DNA of 64,000 bases from the NCBI GenBank assembly GCA_964019135.1, contig OZ025256.1:36056035-36120034 (forward strand), written 5' to 3'. The DNA comes from Arenicola marina. Lineage: Eukaryota > Annelida > Polychaeta > Arenicolidae. This document shows, piece by piece, positions 1 to 8,270 of the stretch (positions are counted from its first letter, which is position 1; each line of letters opens with the position of its first letter). The notes beneath the pieces were generated by a model. That model ran no database searches. It saw only the letters and a program-made list of their open reading frames with translations, and was not told where the DNA came from. Made by a program: the position numbers and the translations under genes.

Positions 1-859
1 ATAAAGTGTGACGCGGCCCCGTTGCCCTTAGCTAAGGGTTTTTATTGGTCAAAGATGAAGTGTGACGCTGCCCCATTGCCCTTAGCTAAGGGTTTTTATT
101 GGTCTGAGATGAAGTGTGACGCGGCCCCATTGCCCTTAGCTAAGGGTTTTTATTGGTCTGAGATGAAGTGTGACGCGGCCCCATTGCCCTTAGCTAAGGG
201 TTTTTATTGGTCTGAGATGAAGTGTGACGCGGCCCCATTGCCCTTAGCTAAGGGTTTTTATTGGTCTGAGATGAAGTGTGACGCGGCCCCATTGCCCTTA
301 GCTAAGGGTTTTTATTGGTCTGAGATGAAGTGTGACGCTGCCACATTGCCCTTAGCTAAGGGTTTTTATTGGTCTGAGATGAAGTGTGACGCTGCCCCAT
401 TGCCCTTAGCTAAGGGTTTTTCTTGGTCTGAGATGAAGTGTGACGCTGCCCCATTGCCCTTAGCTAAGGGTTTTTATTGGTCAAGGATGAAGTGTGACGC
501 GGCCCCATTGCCCTTAGCTAAGGTTTTTATTGGTCTGAGATGAAGTGTGACGTGGCCCCATTGCCCTTAGCTAAGGGTTTTTATTGGTCTGGGATAAAGT
601 GTGACGCGGCCCCATTGCCCTTAGCCAAGGGTTTTTATTGGTCTGAGATGAAGTGTGACGCGGCCCCATTGCCCTTAGCTAAGGGTTTTTATTGGTCTGA
701 GATGAAGTGTGACGCGGCCCCATTGCCCTTAGCTAAGGGTTTTTATTGGTCTGGGATAAAGTGTGACGCGGCCCCATTGCCCTTAGCTAAGGGTTTTTAT
801 TGGTCTGAGATGAAGTGTGACGCTGCCCCATTGACCTTAGCTAAGGGTTTTTATTGGTC
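1..859. repeat. 54-bp tandem satellite, first block
   Basis: About 16 head-to-tail copies of a 54-bp unit, for example with successive GATGAAGTGTGAC starts 54 bp apart. Each unit holds CCCTTAGCTAAGGG, a perfect 14-bp palindrome, followed by TTTTTATTGG. Units differ by few substitutions (GACGCGG or GACGCTG; GGTCTGAG or GGTCAAGG) and one single-base loss near 522. Because 54 is divisible by 3, one plus-strand frame stays open and reads as an 18-residue peptide repeat. The array starts outside the window. No function can be assigned. Confidence 0.97.
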
Positions 860-1055
860 AAGGCCACGGTAACGGGTTTATTAACTTGGAACCCTAGTAA
901 ATGGGTAATTATCTCATGGACCGCCCTCTACTGGTTCCGAATAGTAAGGCGAATCAGTGAACACCTCGGCAATGTTGCAAGAGGCTGGACTGGTCAGCCA
1001 CAAAAAAACACCAACAAATGTGTAAACAAGCATTCGGCCGTGGAGATAATCATCT
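860..1055. mobile_element. 196-bp insertion in the 54-bp array, flanked by 15-bp direct repeats (SINE-like or other short element)
   Basis: The 54-bp array stops after GGGTTTTTATTGGTC at 845-859 and resumes with the same 15 bases at 1056-1070. The intervening 196 bp has no similarity to the satellite. This is the arrangement left by target-site duplication. It contains CCGCCCTCTACTGG at about 921-934 and a short A7 run near 1002-1008, but no clear poly-A tail at either end. I could not find convincing A-box or B-box promoter motifs. The 15-bp repeat length would suit LINE-type target-primed insertion. An alternative is that two array blocks with non-satellite DNA between them were joined by recombination, since the flanking repeat is itself array sequence. 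Confidence 0.5.
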
Positions 1056-1200
1056 GGGTTTTTATTGGTCTGAGATGAAGTGTGACGCGGCCCCATTGCC
1101 CTTAGCTAAGGGTTTTTATTGGTCTAGGATGAAGTGTGACGCTGCCCCATTGCCCTTAGCTAAGGGTTTTTATTGGTCTGAGATGAAGTGTGACGCGGCC
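1056..1200. repeat. 54-bp tandem satellite, second block
   Basis: Two full units and a partial of the same 54-bp repeat, in the same orientation as the first block. They include the CCCTTAGCTAAGGG palindrome and end abruptly within a unit after GACGCGGCC. The following sequence is unrelated. Confidence 0.95.
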
Positions 1201-1420
1201 TAACTCCTCTTGGTTACGAATATTACCTGCTACGTCGCCTGGTTCTCTTAAAGTCCATCTCTTATGTCCTATGTTACTTTGCATATATTTGATCCATTTG
1301 CACTATATTAACGAAACTCCATACGCACTGAATTTATTCGCCATGAATATTAACAATATTAGCCATTTTATCACATACCTACGCAAAAAAGTAGAAGATA
1401 GACAGGGGCAATTTTTTCAT
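1201..1420. other. AT-rich unique spacer
   Basis: Between the end of the 54-bp array and the terminal inverted repeat of the next element. It is AT-rich, with no repeat structure and no gene I can support. Confidence 0.7.
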
Positions 1421-1459
1421 TGATTCGTGACGTCACAAGATGAACCGGTTTTGTTGCGC
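1421..1459 (+). repeat. Left terminal inverted repeat
   Basis: Pairs with 2408-2446 on the opposite strand. Mismatches are at 1426 and 1452-1454 only. It contains the palindrome GTGACGTCAC at 1427-1436, which embeds the octamer TGACGTCA. That octamer is the consensus of a CREB/ATF site, but no regulatory role is shown. Confidence 0.75.
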
Positions 1460-2407
1460 AATATGGTAAACGCGTCTTTGAGCATGGCGTCTATAGGATG
1501 GTCAGCGTCCTTCCGCATCGATCGGGATGCAGCGATACGCGCACGATTATTTGGAAATAATGATAGTGAGGGTGAGAAAGAAGAAGTGGAGGATTTAGGC
1601 AACCGGAGCATGTATTCTGCCGCCGTACGTATCGCTTCGAGCCACCTCGAATGATGACAGATTGCTAAGCCTAAGGGACTGTAAACGTTGAAAACCTCGA
1701 AACGCCCTACGCAAAACAGTATTTTCGGAAGAAGTGCGAACGCTTCATTCATAAAAAGTGAGGCTTATTATATCATGAGATCTAGATCAAAAACCTGCAA
1801 ATATGCCTTGTAATCATATAAAGTATTAATTTGGCGACCAGCAGGCACATTAGTGAAAAGCTACTTAGTTGTTTGTCCCAACCGGACACCATAACGTTCG
1901 GGTGTCCACAAGTATTACTATAAAAAGTACGCGATGAAAATTGTTACGAGATGTGCGCTGGGTGTGTTTTTTATGCTAGGCCGATAAATGTCGCCCTCTC
2001 TCCCTTCTGTCAAGTTCTGATGTGCATGAACAACTTCTCTCAGTACATACATTTCATTTAACCCTGGATCTAGATTCTATGTCTACGATTCGACGGACAT
2101 CCCCGCGACGGCCCGTCCACTACTGTAGCCTAGCCCACCCTTTTCATTTTTGGGAAGAAACGTAGGCTGGCAACACACTGGCAGGCAGTGGCCACTGCAT
2201 CTGTTTGTTTTCTGTCATGCAAGTGTCAGTGTCACGAATGTTGCGCTAACCAACATTCACACACCTCTAATGTAATTGATCTAGGTCTATCTACATCTAC
2301 ATGTGGAAAATATTCATCATGAGTTAATGTTAACCGAAATAAACATCTGAGCTTCCCTGCCGCACGTAGGCTACATTCAAACACCGCGGGCAGTCGAAGC
2401 GAGCGAG

Positions 2408-2446
2408 GCGCACTCAAACCGGTTCATCTTGTGACGTCACAAATCA
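2408..2446 (-). repeat. Right terminal inverted repeat
   Basis: Inverted partner of 1421-1459. The perfect core is 2416-2440, with GTGACGTCAC at 2431-2440. Flanking bases outside 2446 do not repeat those outside 1421, so no target-site duplication could be assigned. Confidence 0.75.
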
Positions 2447-3426
2447 CTACTCTGGGCGGGGGTTTGGAAATGGATCGTTCGCTGCTTGAGTTTATTTTGG
2501 TGACTTTAGATATTAATATTTATGGCATAAGAGACATTGTAAAATAATTGCATCTGATAAATGGCTTTAGTAACCACTGAGAAATGTATATTTGAAAGTG
2601 GTTTAGAAACAAATACCCCCCCAAGAGATGGACTTTAAGATGACACCGGCCCGCTGCTCTCACCAGTCCTTGTGGTACTTTTTATTAAGTGGAGTTCGAT
2701 ACAGAAGTTTTACCGCTCGTCATTTCTGTTCCCCTCGCATATCCCAGTCGGCACCTCACCCCCCCCCCCCCCCCCGCTCACCCTCTCACTCCCGTTCCCA
2801 AGGCGGCCAGCCGGACGAGACTGGTCTGGGAGTCGACTGAGGACACGGAAAAGCCAAGGAAATTGGAATTCCCCTCATAACACCCTAACTGGCACAAAGA
2901 CCTCGCCACATATTCATAAGATCGTCTTATTTTATGATTTTCGTGAGTAAAATCCTTATTGGGTATGTCTCGTTGTCTAATCCTACATCGTTAACCAGAA
3001 GACATATTGCGATGGCAATGATCTTGTGTCACAATAAAATACGGGCTCCAGTCGCCCTGTCGTCTACAATGGGCGCCCACGTCACGGCCGCCCACGAACT
3101 CAACGCCGTCAAGTCTGCCACAGCAAAACGCCATTACACCTCCCCCAGATGGACACATATTCAGATGAGCAATAAACAAGGGGATAAGGGAAGCCCTGGA
3201 AGACCACGTGTCCACACATATTGAATGGAAATTCTACTTTGCCGTCTGATGTCGTGGTGGCAGGGGCCGACCATCGGTTCATGGGGCCATGTTGTATACA
3301 TAAACAGGGGTGACACTGAGAGCAGGACGTAATTAAGGCCCTGAACATTACTGTATGTATTGTCCCGTGCCTGATCCTGATAATTAATATGTGTATATGT
3401 TATTAATAGTACGTTTGATCAGAATT
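2447..3426. other. Unique region without a supportable gene
   Basis: Mixed-composition DNA with only short open frames (up to 96 codons) on either strand. None has a recognisable domain, consistent codon pattern or partner exon signals I trust. It holds the C17 tract. I see no RNA gene or repeat array in it. Confidence 0.65.
2759..2775. repeat. C17 homopolymer tract
   Basis: Seventeen consecutive C on the plus strand, followed by a CT-rich stretch to about 2800. Such tracts can form G-quadruplex or i-motif structures and are prone to slippage, so the exact length in the assembly is uncertain. Confidence 0.95.
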
Positions 3427-3900
3427 CACCATTATTCACTCTCTCTTTTGCTCATCCTCTCTCGCCACCATTATCATTTTCTCCTCCCCATTCTCATCCT
3501 CTCTCGCCACCATTATCATTCTCTCCCCCCCATTCTCATCCTCTCTCGCCACCATTATCATTTTCTCCTCCCCATTCTCATCCTCTCTCGCCACCATTAT
3601 CATTCTCTCCTCCCCATTCTTATCCTCTCTCGCCACCATTATCATTTTCTCCTCCCCATTCTCATCCTCTCTCGCCACCATTATCATTTTCTCCTCCCCA
3701 TTCTCATCCTCTCTCGCCACCATTATCATTCTCTCCTCCCCATTCTCATCCTCTCTCGCCACCATTATCATTTTCTCCTCCCCATTCTCATCCTCTCTCG
3801 CCACCATTATCATTTTCTCCTCCCCATTCTCATTCTCTCTCGTCACCATTATCATTTTCTCCTCCCCATTCTCATTCTCTCTCGTCACCCCTTTCATCAT
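3427..3900. repeat. 42-bp pyrimidine-rich minisatellite
   Basis: About 11 copies of a 42-bp unit containing CTCGCCACCATTATCATT then TCTCCTCCCCATTCTCATC; for example the CTCGCCAC motif recurs at 3461 and 3503. The plus strand is strongly pyrimidine-biased. Variation is small: ATTTTCTCC or ATTCTCTCC in a mixed order, and the last two units have CTCGTCACC instead of CTCGCCACC. The first unit, from 3427, is degenerate. A 14-codon periodic frame is open on both strands because 42 is divisible by 3, which I take as an artefact of periodicity. Confidence 0.95.
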
Positions 3901-4165
3901 TTAATCCCTATCTCCTCATATCGTCACTATTATTATTATGTCCCTCCCCTACTCATCCTTTCGTCACCATTGTCATTAACTGATTCCATACCCCCCCCCC
4001 CCCCCTCAGCAGGCTGGTTCTCTCTCGCCCTGGATCTCGTTACCACTTTCATCATCTACTTCCCTTTCTCCTCCTCCCGCCTCTAATCATTCTCTCCTTA
4101 TCTATTTCCCTCTCTCGTTCTCTCTCGTCACCATTATCATCCTTTCCTTCCCTCACTTATGGTTC
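3901..4165. repeat. Degenerate CT-rich flank of the 42-bp array
   Basis: Scattered motifs of the 42-bp unit (TCGTCACCATT, CTCTCTCG, CTCATCC) continue without regular spacing. These look like decayed edge copies. A C15 tract lies inside. No gene is seen. Confidence 0.7.
3991..4005. repeat. C15 homopolymer tract
   Basis: Fifteen consecutive C on the plus strand, followed by TCAGCAGG. It is the second long C tract in the window and lies within pyrimidine-rich DNA. Confidence 0.95.
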
Positions 4166-4814
4166 AAAACGATCTTACCTTGTAGAGTAGGTAATTTCCT
4201 CTTGGACACCGATATTATTCGATGAAGTTTCACGAAGTGTTCACAGATAGTCGGGTACAGCTCAGTGGTCGTGCCGTCGGCCGGGGGACACAGAGTTTAT
4301 GCATGTGATGGCGATATTGGGGATCCGTGTTTAGCTTCACCGGATATCCTTGAGCGTTGGTCCTTAGAGGCAAACAACACTTTCAGGGAGTACATGGGTC
4401 GAACCCGTTTTTCACGCAGAAGGCAGTTGGCGGTGCGCTGTGGTGTTTTTCTCGGGCCCACAGCTTGGGATGACTTTCTACCATGGACCGCCGCGGCGAC
4501 TAGTCGGCCGCACCCCACGCTTAGGTATCGTCAGCCGTACAAAGCTCTGCGGCAGGAGAGAAAAGTCAATTTGTCCCGCGACGCACCCTTTCAGCCGTGT
4601 TGACGGGGCGAGTGCCGTGGGAGAGGCCGTCGCCGAGTGGTCGCCGTCGTCCTTGCCGCTCGTGACGGTCGTGGGTCACAGCGAGACTTGGTGTCAGTCT
4701 CCAGCAAGGCGGCGAGGCGGGCGGCGTGGCAGGCAGGCGCCGCGGTGGCGGGCTGGCCCCCTACAGGACGAGGCCTACACCACGAGCTCCCTCCGCAGAT
4801 AACGGAGGGTGCAG
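4166..4814. other. GC-rich unique region without a supportable gene
   Basis: CpG- and GC-rich, especially 4480-4800. Overlapping open frames exist in several phases on both strands (for example 112 codons at 4265-4603 plus, and 120 at 4440-4802 plus), as expected by chance where stops are rare. None has a recognisable motif. It could hold part of an exon or a CpG island, but the sequence does not show which. Confidence 0.5.
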
Positions 4815-5028
4815 CAGCTCCTCCCTCCCCTCCCCCTCCCGCCACCCCTCACCACCAGCTCCTCCCTCCCCTCCACATCCCGCTCACCCCTCACCACCAG
4901 CTCCTTCCTCCCCTCCCCCTCCCGCCACCCCTCACCACCAGCTCCTCCCTCCCCTCCACATCCCGCTCACCCCTCACCACCAGCTCCTTCCTCCCCTCCC
5001 CCTCCCGCCGACCCCTCACCACCCACTG
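4815..5028. repeat. C-rich array of alternating 41- and 42-bp units (83-bp dimer)
   Basis: CAGCTCC unit starts fall at 4815, 4856, 4898, 4939 and 4981, giving spacings of 41, 42, 41 and 42. The 41-bp type carries CCCTCCCCTCCCCCTCCC. The 42-bp type replaces part of this with CCACATCCCGCTC. The real period is therefore an 83-bp dimer with two and a half copies. The minus strand of every unit has four or more G3+ runs separated by loops of 7 bases or fewer. Confidence 0.95.
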
Positions 5029-5242
5029 AGACGAGAATTATGGCTCTTAGACAAGGTGACGGCAGCATACGCTACCGTCACCATGACACCTTCCTCTCGC
5101 CGCAATGTCTGGCACCAGTCATATAAGTAGGCCGCAAAGCAAAAACCCAAATGTGCTACCACAGAGATGGGAACGGATGGATATATCAGAAAAAAGTACC
5201 ATCTCACTGTCTAACATCCCATCCTAAACGTTATCTAATAAC
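5029..5242. other. Unique spacer between two arrays
   Basis: About 210 bp separating the C-rich dimer array from the 26-bp array. No gene, repeat or RNA signal is seen. Confidence 0.7.
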
Positions 5243-7831
5243 CCAGCTGACCGTCGGGCTCCAAGGCCCGAGCTGACCGTCGGGCTCCAAGGCCCGAGCT
5301 GACCGTCGGGCTCCAAGGCCCCAGCTGACCGTTGGGCTCCAAGGCCCCAGCTGACCGTCGGGCTCCAAGGCCCCAGCTGACCGTCGGGCTCCAAGGCCCC
5401 AGCTGACCGTCGGGCTCCAAGGCCCCAGCTGACCGTCGGGCTCCAAGGCCCCAGCTGACCGTCGGGCTCCAAGGCCCCAGCTGACAGTCGGGCTGCAAGG
5501 CCCCAGCTGACCGTCGGGCTCCGAGGCTCCAGCTGACCGTCAGGCTCCAAGGCCCCAGCTGACAGTCGGGCTGCAAGGCCCCAGCTGACCGTCGGGCTGC
5601 GAGGCTCCAGCTGACCGTCGGGCTCCAAGGCCCCAGCTGACCGTCGGGCTCCAAGGCCCCAGCTGACAGTCGGGCTGCAAGGCCCCAGCTGACCGTCGGG
5701 CTGCGAGGCTCCAGCTGACCGTCGGGCTCCAAGGCCCCAGCTGACCGTCGGGCTCCAAGGCCCCAGCTGACCGTCGGGCTCCAAGGCCCCAGCTGACCGT
5801 CGGGGCTCCAAGGCCCCAGCTGACCGTCGGGCTCCAAGGCCCCAGCTGACAGTCGGGCTCCAAGGCCCCAGCTGACCGTCGGGCTGCGAGGCCCCAGCTG
5901 ACCGTCGGGCTGCGAGGCCCCAGCTGACCGTCGGGCTGCGAGGCCCCAGCTGACCGTCGGGCTGCGAGGCCCCAGCTGACCGTCGGGCTGCGAGGCCCCA
6001 GCTGACAGTCGGGCTGCGAGGCCCCAGCTGACCGTCGGGCTCCAAGGCCCCAGCTGACCGTCGGGCTGCGAGGCCCCAGCTGACCGTCGGGCTGCAAGGC
6101 CCCAGCTGACCGTCGGGCTCCAAGGCCCCAGCTGACGGTCGGGCTCCAAGGCCCCAGCTGACCGCCGGCTCCAAGGCCCCAGCTGACCGTCGGGCTCCAA
6201 GGCCCCAGCTGACAGTCGGGCTCCAAGCCCCAGCTGACCGTCGGGCTCCAAGGCCCCAGCTGACCGTTGGGGTCCAAGGCCCCAGCTGACCGTCGGGCTC
6301 TAAGGCCCTAGCTGACCGTCGGGCTCCAAGGCCCCAGCTGACCGTCGGGCTCCAAGGCCCCAGCTGACCGTCGGGCTCCAAGGCCCCAGCTGACCGTCGG
6401 GCTCCAAGGCCCCAGCTGACAGTCGGGCTCCAAGGCCCCAGCTGACCGTCGGGCTGCGAGGCTCCAGCTGACCGTCGGGCTCCAAGGCCCCAGCTGACCG
6501 TCGGGCTCCAAGGCCCCAGCTGACCGTCGGGCTCCAAGGCCCCAGCTGACCGTCGGGCTCCAAGGCCCCAGCTGACCGTCGGGCTGCGAGGCCCCAGCTG
6601 ACCGTCGGGCTGCAAGGCCCCAGCTGACCGTCGGGCTCCAAGGCCCCAGCTGACGGTCGGGCTCCAAGGCCCCAGCTGACCGTCGGGCTCCAAGGCCCCA
6701 GCTGACCGTCGGGCTCCAAGGCCCCAGCTGACAGTCGGGCTCCAAGCCCCAGCTGACCGTCGGGCTCCAAGGCCCCAGCTGACCGTTGGGGTCCAAGGCC
6801 CCAGCTGACCGTCGGGCTCTAAGGCCCTAGCTGACCGTCGGGCTCCAAGGCCCCAGCTGACCGTCGGGCTCCAAGGCCCCAGCTGACCGTCGGGCTCCAA
6901 GGCCCCAGCTGACCGTCGGGCTCCAAGGCCCCAGCTGACAGTCGGGCTCTAAGGCCCCAGCTGACCGTCGGGCTGCGAGGCTCCAGCTGACCGTCGGGCT
7001 CCAAGGCCCCAGCTGACCGTCGGGCTCCAAGGCCCCAGCTGACCGTCGGGCTCCAAGGCCCCAGCTGACCGTCGGGCTCCAAGGCCCCAGCTGACCGTCG
7101 GGCTCCAAGGCCCCAGCTGACAGTCGGGCTCCAAGGCCCCAGCTGACCGTCGGGCTGCGAGGCCCCAGTTGACCGTCGGGCTGCGAGGCCCCAGCTGACC
7201 GTCGGGCTGCGAGGCCCCAGCTGACCGTCGGGCTGCGAGGCCCCAGCTGACAGTCGGGCTGCGAGGCCCCAGCTGACCGTCGGGCTCCAAGGCCCCAGCT
7301 GACCGTCGGGCTGCGAGGCCCCAGCTGACCGTCGGGCTCCAAGGCCCCAGCTGACCGTCGGGCTCCAAGGCCCCAGCTGACGGTCGGGCTCCAAGGCCCC
7401 AGCTGACCGTCGGGCTCCAAGGCCCCAGCTGACCGTCGGTCTCCAAGGCCCCAGCTGACCGTCGGGCTGCGAGGCCCCAGCTGACCGTCGGGCTGCGAGG
7501 CCCCAGCTGACCGTCGGGCTGCGAGGCCCCAGCTGACAGTCGGGCTGCGAGACCCCAGCTGACCGTCGGGCTCCAAGGCCCCAGCTGACCGTCGGGCTGC
7601 GAGGCCCCAGCTGACCGTCGGGCTCCAAGGCCCCAGCTGACAGTCGGGCTGCGAGACCCCAGCTGACCGTCGGGCTCCAAGGCCCCAGCTGACCGTCGGG
7701 CTGCGAGGCCCCAGCTGACCGTCGGGCTCCAAGGCCCCGGCTGACCGTCGGGCTCCAAGGCCCCAGCTGACCGTCGGGCTTCAAGGCCCCAGCTGACCGT
7801 CGGGCTGCGAGGCCCTAGCTGACCGTCAAGC
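5243..7831. repeat. 26-bp tandem array, about 100 copies
   Basis: Head-to-tail copies of a 26-bp unit beginning CAGCTGACCGTCGGGCT. The main variants are GCTCCAAGGCC, GCTGCGAGGCC and GCTGCAAGGCC, with ACAGTC or ACGGTC in place of ACCGTC. Most units contain the palindrome CAGCTG. On the minus strand the unit has no stop codon in any frame, so all three minus frames stay open for long stretches (one of 558 codons at 5224-6900). These frames read as the same three peptide motifs rotating and are not gene candidates. The last unit is degenerate near 7816-7831. Confidence 0.97.
6138..6420. repeat. Upstream copy of a ~520-bp higher-order duplication in the 26-bp array
   Basis: A rare set of variants recurs about 519 bp further on, at 6657-6939: a short unit with CTCCAAGCCCC, then GACCGTTGGGGTCC, then CTCTAAGGCCCTAG. 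The order and spacing are the same. The 519 bp equals 20 monomers less one base, and the upstream copy has a one-base-shorter unit (GACCGCCGGCTCC). The duplication probably extends further both ways, but common monomers make its ends hard to place. Confidence 0.85.
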
Positions 7832-8270
7832 CTGTAAAAATTGATATGATGATCCAGAAAAGGATTGATTTGAGAGGATGATTTCTGGTAAAACATAGGG
7901 GAATTAGAATAGAAAAATACAGAATATGAATCAATTACTTATGAATTTGTGTTCAACAAAAAGTAAACATTGGATGAGTGGGGACGCACGGACTTGTATA
8001 GTGACGTCAGAACACTGATGTAACCCGCATGAATAATTTTCCGACAGAGGGCGCCACAACTTCTCGTTTGCCGATATTCACCCACTGTGGGAGAGTGACT
8101 CAGTGTATACTTATTGAGACACGTGGCCGGGTTTTGCCATCATAACAGATATCCAGCAGAACTTCCAAACGCAGACCTGCTGGCCATCGTGGATAATTTG
8201 GTTATAGCCATGTACGTGACGTTGATGCTCCCGGTGTCCTTGTATCTGTCTGTTTAAGGCAGGCGTGTAA
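7832..8270. other. Unique spacer between the 26-bp and 43-bp arrays
   Basis: About 440 bp, AT-rich at first. It contains TGACGTCA at 8002-8009 and CAGAGGGCGCCAC at about 8045. A minus-strand frame of 64 codons (8111-8305) runs into the satellite and is not convincing. No gene or RNA is seen. Confidence 0.65.

Larger units (their letters stand above)
1421..2446. mobile_element. 1.03-kb element with 39-bp terminal inverted repeats (non-autonomous DNA transposon candidate)
   Basis: The two ends are inverted copies of each other: 1421-1459 against 2408-2446, 35 of 39 positions matching. This includes a perfect 25-bp stretch (1427-1451 against 2416-2440). Both ends carry GTGACGTCAC next to AAGATGAACC in inverted orientation. 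The interior is unique, moderately AT-rich, and has no long coding region. Short open frames of 75 residues (1427-1654, plus) and 111 residues (1417-1752, minus) overlap the left end but match no transposase I recognise. I see no clear target-site duplication outside the repeats, so the exact ends and superfamily are open. Confidence 0.6.

Noticed and set aside
22-872. Open frame coding an 18-residue repeat protein
   Set aside because: The 54-bp period is divisible by 3, so an open frame follows automatically. Variants include non-synonymous changes and a one-base loss near 522, with no sign of synonymous bias.
1-1200. Telomere repeats (CCCTTAG resembles CCCTAA)
   Set aside because: The motif occurs once per 54 bp as part of a palindrome. 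It is not a tandem CCCTAA or TTAGGG run.
1918-1927. TATA-box-like CTATAAAAAG
   Set aside because: It lies inside the inverted-repeat element with no gene downstream. Such an AT-rich string is expected by chance.
3391-4086. 231-codon frame rich in His, Leu and Ile across the 42-bp array
   Set aside because: The period is a multiple of 3, and the opposite strand is equally open (154 codons). No domain or signal is recognisable.
4265-4603. 112-codon frame in GC-rich DNA as a possible exon
   Set aside because: Several overlapping frames on both strands are similarly long, no motif is recognised, and no splice or start context is convincing.
5224-7896. Minus-strand frames of 245 to 558 codons
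   Set aside because: They are a by-product of a stop-free 26-bp unit. All three frames are open at once and single-base unit changes shift the peptide without consequence.
8002-8009. TGACGTCA as a CREB/ATF site in the spacer
   Set aside because: It is a single octamer without a promoter or gene nearby. It does resemble the palindrome in the 1421-2446 element ends, but the flanks do not match.
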